This document shows positions 8,521 through 11,855 of a DNA stretch of 11,855 nucleotides, in pieces. How positions within the stretch are numbered: position 1 is the stretch's first letter; each line of letters starts with the position of its first letter. The stretch is from an uncultured Methylobacillus sp. (lineage in GTDB: Bacteria > Pseudomonadota > Gammaproteobacteria > Burkholderiales > Methylophilaceae). Below the pieces are notes generated by a model. It did not search any database. It saw only the letters and a list, made by a program, of their open reading frames with translations, and had not been told where the DNA came from. Location of the stretch: the NCBI GenBank assembly GCA_946478965.1, contig CAMLDQ010000063.1:1-11855 (forward strand). Direction: 5' to 3'. The position numbers and the translations under genes were made by a program.

Positions 8521-9708
8521 CTAGCTCGCTTGGCTCAAAAAGTTCTTTACCAGCGGCACCAGCATATCTACCAGCTGCTGCGCCTCGTCCTGGCTGATCA
8601 CCAGCGGCGGCAGCAATCGAATGACCTTGTCCGCCGTCACGTTGATCAGCAATCCGGCCGCCAGCGCCTGCTTGACCAAATCGCCGCATGGACGATCCAG
8701 TTCCACACCGATCATCAGGCCGGCATTGCGAATGACCACAACACCCGGCAATCCGCCCAAGTTTTTCTGCAGCGCCTGGCGTATCCAGTCGCCCACCTGC
8801 TCGGCATGGGCGCACAAGGCTTGCTCGTCAATCGCCTCCAGCGTCGCCAACGCGGCGGAACACGCCAACGGGTTGCCACCGAAGGTGGAACCATGGTTGC
8901 CGGGCTGGAACACGTCGGCGGCCTTGCCGCGCGCAAGGCACGCACCGATCGGCACGCCGGAGCCCAGGCCCTTGGCCAGCGTCATCACGTCCGGCACGAT
9001 ATCGCTGTGCTGAAAGGCAAACAAGGTGCCGGTGCGGGCAATGCCGCTCTGCACTTCGTCCAGCATCAGCAACCAGCCGTTCTTGTCGCAAATCTGGCGC
9101 AACCCTTCCAGATAGGCTTTAGCATCCTTGGGAATCACCACGCCGCCCTCGCCCTGTACCGGCTCGACCAGCACGGCCACGATATTGGCGTTATGCTGCG
9201 CGACCTGCTTGACCGCTTCAATATCGTCGAACGGCACGCGCACGAAGCCCGCCACCAGCGGCTCGAAACCCGCCTGCACCTTGCGGTTGCCGGTCGCAGA
9301 AAGCGTCGCCATGGTGCGGCCGTGGAAGGCCTTGTCCATCACGATGATTTCGGGATGCTCTATGCCTTTCTTGTGCCCGTAGAGCCTGGCCAGCTTGATC
9401 GCCGCCTCGTTGGCTTCACATCCGGAATTGCAGAAGAACACGCGATCCATGCCGGAGCGCTCCGCCAGGCGGTCAGCCAGCAGGCTTTGCTCGGCGATGT
9501 TATAGATGTTCGACACGTGGATCAGGCGCGCCGCTTGCTCCGCAATCGTCTTGACCAGCTTGGGGTGCGCATGTCCGAGGCCGTTGACCGCAACACCTGC
9601 CAGCGCATCCAGGTAACGTCGCCCGGCATCGTCCCAGAGCCAAACGCCCTCGCCGCGCACAAAGGTGACCGGCAGGCGGCCATAGGTATTCATCAAATGT
9701 TGCGTCAT
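8521..9708 (-). CDS. argD: Acetylornithine aminotransferase
   Basis: ArgD is a PLP-dependent class III aminotransferase that makes N-acetylornithine from N-acetylglutamate semialdehyde and glutamate; family members often also serve lysine/diaminopimelate synthesis. The 395-residue product is full length. It shows LDALAGVAVNGLGHAHPK (33-50), FFCNSGCEANEAAIKLAR (91-108), the FHGRT segment (128-132), VEPVQGEGG (181-189), the PLP-contacting Asp218 in MLDEVQSGIARTG, and the Schiff-base Lys246 in TLAKGLGSGVPIGA. ATG 9708 is the family-like start, but no clear Shine-Dalgarno precedes it; an ATG five codons further in (9693) is the alternative. It is the first gene of the arg run and begins only 11 bases after the U tract of an upstream terminator, so its promoter is not evident. 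Confidence 0.97.
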   Translation of the reverse strand: MTQHLMNTYGRLPVTFVRGEGVWLWDDAGRRYLDALAGVAVNGLGHAHPKLVKTIAEQAARLIHVSNIYNIAEQSLLADRLAERSGMDRVFFCNSGCEANEAAIKLARLYGHKKGIEHPEIIVMDKAFHGRTMATLSATGNRKVQAGFEPLVAGFVRVPFDDIEAVKQVAQHNANIVAVLVEPVQGEGGVVIPKDAKAYLEGLRQICDKNGWLLMLDEVQSGIARTGTLFAFQHSDIVPDVMTLAKGLGSGVPIGACLARGKAADVFQPGNHGSTFGGNPLACSAALATLEAIDEQALCAHAEQVGDWIRQALQKNLGGLPGVVVIRNAGLMIGVELDRPCGDLVKQALAAGLLINVTADKVIRLLPPLVISQDEAQQLVDMLVPLVKNFLSQAS

Positions 9709-9719
9709 ATCAAGTAACC

Positions 9720-9761
9720 AAAAAGTAAAAATGCACACGGCGGCAAAAGCCGCCGTGTGCA
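9720..9761 (-). terminator. Strong intrinsic terminator after the PuuD-like gene
   Basis: A perfect 13-bp stem with an AAAA loop on the plus strand (TTTT on the minus transcript) joins TGCACACGGCGGC (9732-9744) to its complement (9749-9761). On the minus strand it is followed by TTTTTACTTTTT (9731-9720). It starts 17 bases after the stop codon of the upstream membrane protein gene. The plus-strand side has no comparable U tract, so it acts in the minus direction. The argD start codon lies only 11 bases beyond it. Confidence 0.92.
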
Positions 9762-9778
9762 GCAATTGCCGAAATCTT

Positions 9779-10270
9779 CTACAACCCGAAAATCGCTCGG
9801 TGCGACAACCCGCCGGCCATGAAGAAAAGCAAAGGGATCGACAGCATCGTGTTGGTACGCGACGCGAGGAAGGCTATGCGTCGCGCCTTGTTCTTCTCAT
9901 CGTCCGTAGCGGGCGTCATGCCCAGTATCTTTTTCTGGTTGGGCCAGATCAGCACCCAGACGTTGAACAGCATGATCGTCCCTAGCCAAGCGCCCACGCC
10001 GATTGGCGCCATTTCGGGCTTCAGGGAAAATGCCGCACCAAAATTCGGGCCTAACAATGCCGCCCCAGCCAGCCAGGTCACCACGGCCGCCCAACGGAAC
10101 CAGAGCAAGGCGCGCGGCGCGACATGCTTGGTAATGCCGGCGGCAGAGCCGTCCGCTGCGGCCGCCTTGAGCGCCGGCACCTGCACCAGGTTGAAGTAAT
10201 ACAGCAGGCCGATCCAGGTGATTCCAGCAAGGAAATGGATCCACCGCGCCAATGCAGGTACGAGTTCCAT
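9779..10270 (-). CDS. Four-helix membrane protein, PuuD/urate-oxidase-N-like
   Basis: The 163-residue product has four probable membrane helices (about 8-30, 54-75, 90-110 and 139-155). The segments RWIHFLAGITWIGLLYYFN (9-27), MLFNVWVLIWPNQKKILG (100-117) and RTNTMLSIPLLFFM (138-151) recall the membrane domain of PuuD-type urate oxidases. That domain is normally longer and is followed by a cytochrome c; this protein has no CxxCH motif and stops after the helices. It could be a shorter relative with another redox or structural role, so I do not assign urate oxidation. His12, His49 and His157 are the only histidines. A GGGAG seven bases before ATG 10270 overlaps the last codons of the small upstream gene. 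A strong terminator follows. Confidence 0.72.
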   Translation of the reverse strand: MELVPALARWIHFLAGITWIGLLYYFNLVQVPALKAAAADGSAAGITKHVAPRALLWFRWAAVVTWLAGAALLGPNFGAAFSLKPEMAPIGVGAWLGTIMLFNVWVLIWPNQKKILGMTPATDDEKNKARRIAFLASRTNTMLSIPLLFFMAGGLSHRAIFGL

Positions 10271-10272
10271 GG

Positions 10273-10377
10273 CTACACTCCCGCCAGAATGAAATTTTTC
10301 AAAAAGAAATAAAGCACAACCGTGACAACCAGGCCCGAAACGATGGTTCCGGCGATGGAATCCAGAGGATTTTTCAT
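10273..10377 (-). CDS. 34-residue single-helix membrane protein
   Basis: This small frame encodes MKNPLDSIAGTIVSG, then a hydrophobic helix (about residues 8-25) and a short tail ending in LAGV. It contains one membrane helix and no signal cleavage site. Support for it being real: a GCGGA ribosome site is near ATG 10377, a plausible promoter lies just upstream, and its stop is two bases before the next ATG, so the ribosome site of the PuuD-like gene lies in its last codons. Together these suggest a two-gene coupled operon. I do not recognise a family; small one-helix accessory subunits of membrane redox complexes are a reasonable comparison but only an analogy. Confidence 0.65.
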   Translation of the reverse strand: MKNPLDSIAGTIVSGLVVTVVLYFFLKNFILAGV

Positions 10378-10403
10378 GTTTTCCGCACCCGCGTACAGCC
10401 GCT

Positions 10404-10431
10404 ATTATTTAAAGTGGGAAGCGTATCCTAA
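10404..10431 (-). promoter_or_regulatory. Candidate sigma-70 promoter for the small membrane gene operon
   Basis: On the minus strand AATAAT (10409-10404) matches five of six -10 consensus bases. TTAGGA (10431-10426) is a weak -35 (three of six) at 16 bases spacing. Transcription would start near 10397, giving a leader of about 20 bases before ATG 10377. The box lies in an AT-rich patch of the divergent intergenic region. Confidence 0.45.
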
Positions 10432-10461
10432 ATCGCCGCGACGGGCAAGAAAACCGCTGCA

Positions 10462-10489
10462 TTGGAACGCGGGAGCACGCCGATTTATC
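10462..10489 (+). promoter_or_regulatory. Weak candidate promoter for the Rieske oxygenase gene
   Basis: TTGGAA (10462-10467, four of six) and TTTATC (10484-10489, three of six) are separated by 16 bases. If used, transcription would start near 10496 and give a leader of about 138 bases that contains the interleaved inverted repeats. An alternative closer pair, TTCGGA and TAGAAA (10625-10630), would give an almost leaderless transcript. Neither is strong. Confidence 0.2.
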
Positions 10490-10514
10490 CAGCGTAATCA
10501 GCGCGTCACAAAAC

Positions 10515-10561
10515 CGGGGGCAAAGATTTTGCCTTGAAAAAATCCCCCGTTCAGGCAAAAT
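10515..10561 (+). repeat. Interleaved inverted repeats in the leader of the Rieske gene
   Basis: CGGGGG (10515-10520) is complementary to CCCCCG (10544-10549), and ATTTTGCC (10526-10533) is complementary to GGCAAAAT (10554-10561). The arms alternate, so the two stems either form a pseudoknot or exclude each other. CCCCCG, with the preceding T, can also pair over seven bases with CGGGGGA at 10615-10621, the probable Shine-Dalgarno of the downstream gene. The pairing is visible in sequence; a regulatory role is inferred. Confidence 0.45.
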
Positions 10562-10615
10562 GGCGGGCTCTTCGTTTTGTCATATGGCTCCGGTTCAAGT
10601 TCTTCGGAAACACTC

Positions 10616-10621
10616 GGGGGA
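10616..10621 (+). promoter_or_regulatory. Probable Shine-Dalgarno of the Rieske gene, distant spacing
   Basis: GGGGGA lies 12 bases before ATG 10634, longer than usual. It is the only purine-rich candidate near the start apart from AGAAAA. The upstream CCCCCG at 10544-10549 is complementary to it. Confidence 0.5.
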
Positions 10622-10633
10622 CACTAGAAAATT

Positions 10634-11740
10634 ATGTCACTTGCGAAAATCACTCCTATCCAGCGCCCTTCCCGCCCGCAATTACCGGTTTCCTGGTACG
10701 TCGATCCAGATATCTATGCGCTTGAACAAAAAACGCTTTTTCCGCAGGCGCCGCAATACATCGGCCATGAGCTGATGGTGCCCAACCCCGGCGACTATCA
10801 CTCGCTGGAATGGATGCATCACGGCAAGGCACTGGTGCACAACAGCCACGGCATTGAACTGATCAGCAATATCTGCCGCCACCGCCAGGCGCTGATGCTG
10901 AAGGGACGCGGCAACGCACAGAACATCGTTTGCCCGATCCACCGCTGGACCTACGACCTGCAAGGCAAACTGCTGGGCGCGCCGCATTTCGAGGAAAAAC
11001 CCTGCCTCGACCTCGGCAAGACTGCCTTGCAAAACTGGAACGGCCTGCTGTTCAACAGCCAGCGCGACATCGTAAAAGACCTGGGCAAGCTGGGCTTCCT
11101 CAAGGATTTCGACTTCAGCGGCTTCATGCTTGACCGTGTCATGGTCGACGAATACGACTTCAACTGGAAAACCTTCATCGAAGTCTATCTCGAAGACTAC
11201 CACGTCGATCCTTTCCACCCCGGGCTTGGCAACTTCGTCAATTGCGCCGACCTGCAATGGGAGTTCGGTGAAAATTACAGCGTGCAATCGGTCGGGGTAA
11301 ACCGCAACCTCGAAAAATCGGGCTCTCCCGTTTACCGCAAATGGCAGGAACAGGTACTGCAGTACAACAACGGCACGACGCCGAAATACGGCGCCATCTG
11401 GCTGGTGTATTACCCTTTCCTGATGCTGGAATGGTATCCGCACGTACTGGTGGTCTCGCACGTCATCCCGCGCGGCCCGCACGCCTGCACCAATGTGGTG
11501 GAGTTCTACTATCCGGAAGACATCGCCCTGTTCGAGCGTGAATTCATCGAGGCCGAACAGGCAGCCTACAAGGAAACCGCCATCGAGGACGAGGAAATCT
11601 GCCAGCGCATGCACGAAGGCAGAAAAGCCCTGCATGCCCAGGAACTCGACGAATACGGCCCCTACCAGCACCCGATGGAAACCGGGATGGAGCACTTCCA
11701 CCTCTGGGTCAAGGCGCAACTGGAGCCGCACCTCGGCTGA
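10634..11740 (+). CDS. Rieske non-heme iron oxygenase, alpha (catalytic) subunit
   Basis: The 368-residue product has an N-terminal Rieske 2Fe-2S domain with Cys81-x-His83 (ICRHRQAL) and Cys100-x2-His103 (VCPIHRWTYDLQGKLLGAP). It is followed by a mononuclear-iron catalytic domain in NWKTFIEVYLEDYHVDPFHP: His190 and His195 are the likely ligands, Asp319 (IEDEEICQRM) the likely carboxylate ligand, and Glu187 the bridging acid. Family members hydroxylate or demethylate aromatic, quaternary amine or terpenoid substrates using electrons from a reductase. No reductase, ferredoxin or beta subunit is visible in the window, so the substrate cannot be assigned. It is the only plus-strand gene and is divergent from the small membrane gene operon. 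Confidence 0.93.
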   Translation: MSLAKITPIQRPSRPQLPVSWYVDPDIYALEQKTLFPQAPQYIGHELMVPNPGDYHSLEWMHHGKALVHNSHGIELISNICRHRQALMLKGRGNAQNIVCPIHRWTYDLQGKLLGAPHFEEKPCLDLGKTALQNWNGLLFNSQRDIVKDLGKLGFLKDFDFSGFMLDRVMVDEYDFNWKTFIEVYLEDYHVDPFHPGLGNFVNCADLQWEFGENYSVQSVGVNRNLEKSGSPVYRKWQEQVLQYNNGTTPKYGAIWLVYYPFLMLEWYPHVLVVSHVIPRGPHACTNVVEFYYPEDIALFEREFIEAEQAAYKETAIEDEEICQRMHEGRKALHAQELDEYGPYQHPMETGMEHFHLWVKAQLEPHLG

Positions 11741-11745
11741 GCTCA

Positions 11746-11775
11746 GCAGGCTGTGGATGCTATCGCACAGCCTGC
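11746..11775 (+). terminator. Hairpin after the Rieske gene, possible terminator
   Basis: A perfect 10-bp stem, GCAGGCTGTG (11746-11755) with CACAGCCTGC (11766-11775), and a 10-base loop begins six bases after the Rieske stop codon. No U tract follows on either strand, so it is not a standard intrinsic terminator. It could stabilise the 3' end or act with Rho. The remaining 80 bases to the window edge hold no gene I can support. Confidence 0.4.
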
Positions 11776-11855
11776 ATCTGCCTACACCGAGGGACCTGCC
11801 ACTGCTCGCAGCACTCGGCGCTTGTGCTACGCTGGCACAACGGGCGATGAAACGC

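Noticed and set aside
7598..8815. Extended argF start at 8815
   Set aside because: The extra 100 codons lie inside argD in another frame and have no ArgF similarity; the true start is 8515.
8530..9717. 395-codon plus-strand open frame antisense to argD
   Set aside because: It is low-complexity, rich in His, Gln and Arg, shows no family motifs, and mirrors the argD frame.
10560..10775. 71-codon plus-strand frame starting in the Rieske leader (MAGSSFCHMAPVQ)
   Set aside because: It overlaps the Rieske coding sequence out of frame, has no ribosome site and becomes Arg-rich; it is probably a chance frame.
10682..11731. 349-codon minus-strand open frame antisense to the Rieske gene
   Set aside because: Its Val/Phe/Glu-rich composition is typical of a shadow frame; the plus-strand gene has all its metal-ligand motifs.
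11847..11855. ATGAAACGC at the right edge as a possible next gene start
   Set aside because: Only three codons are visible and no convincing ribosome site precedes them.

Overview
The window looks like a chromosomal segment of a Gram-negative betaproteobacterium. The gene order leuC - small lipoprotein - leuD - leuB - asd - fimV is a known betaproteobacterial arrangement, and the proteins are betaproteobacterial in character. A Nitrosomonadales/Gallionellaceae-like source is my best guess, but this is an inference. The segment is almost fully coding and carries no mobile element, CRISPR array, tRNA or rRNA that I can see.

Layout, read along the minus strand from right to left: at 10377-9779 a 34-residue one-helix membrane protein is followed by a 163-residue four-helix membrane protein resembling the membrane part of PuuD-type urate oxidases. 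A strong intrinsic terminator (9761-9720) closes that unit. Then comes a tightly packed run: argD (9708-8521), argF (8515-7598), an unknown three-helix membrane protein (7592-7281), argG (7259-6036) and ppnP (6029-5718). A 106-base gap follows that contains a possible cysteine-rich micro-ORF and nested inverted repeats. After it come yajQ (5611-5117), leuC (5101-3695), an entericidin-like lipoprotein (3684-3562), leuD (3562-2921), leuB (2874-1819), asd (1804-695) and the first 200 codons of fimV (600-1, running off the left edge). On the plus strand there is one gene, a Rieske non-heme iron oxygenase alpha subunit (10634-11740), divergent from the small membrane gene.

Functionally, the core is amino-acid biosynthesis. 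ArgD, ArgF and ArgG carry out the N-acetylornithine aminotransferase, ornithine carbamoyltransferase and argininosuccinate synthase steps toward arginine. LeuC/LeuD (one heterodimeric iron-sulfur isomerase) and LeuB perform the second and third leucine-specific steps. Asd makes aspartate semialdehyde for lysine, threonine and methionine. PpnP (nucleoside phosphorylase) and YajQ (nucleotide-binding) sit between the two pathways. FimV is a peptidoglycan-binding protein tied to type IV pili and cell polarity.

Most of the window is ordinary. The places worth a second look are: a 24-codon ORF with six cysteines that overlaps the ppnP stop codon and precedes yajQ-leuCDB; interleaved inverted repeats in the leader of the Rieske gene, one arm of which is complementary to its Shine-Dalgarno sequence; the strong terminator ending only 11 bases before the argD start codon; and the coupled small membrane protein next to a PuuD-like protein that lacks a cytochrome c domain.
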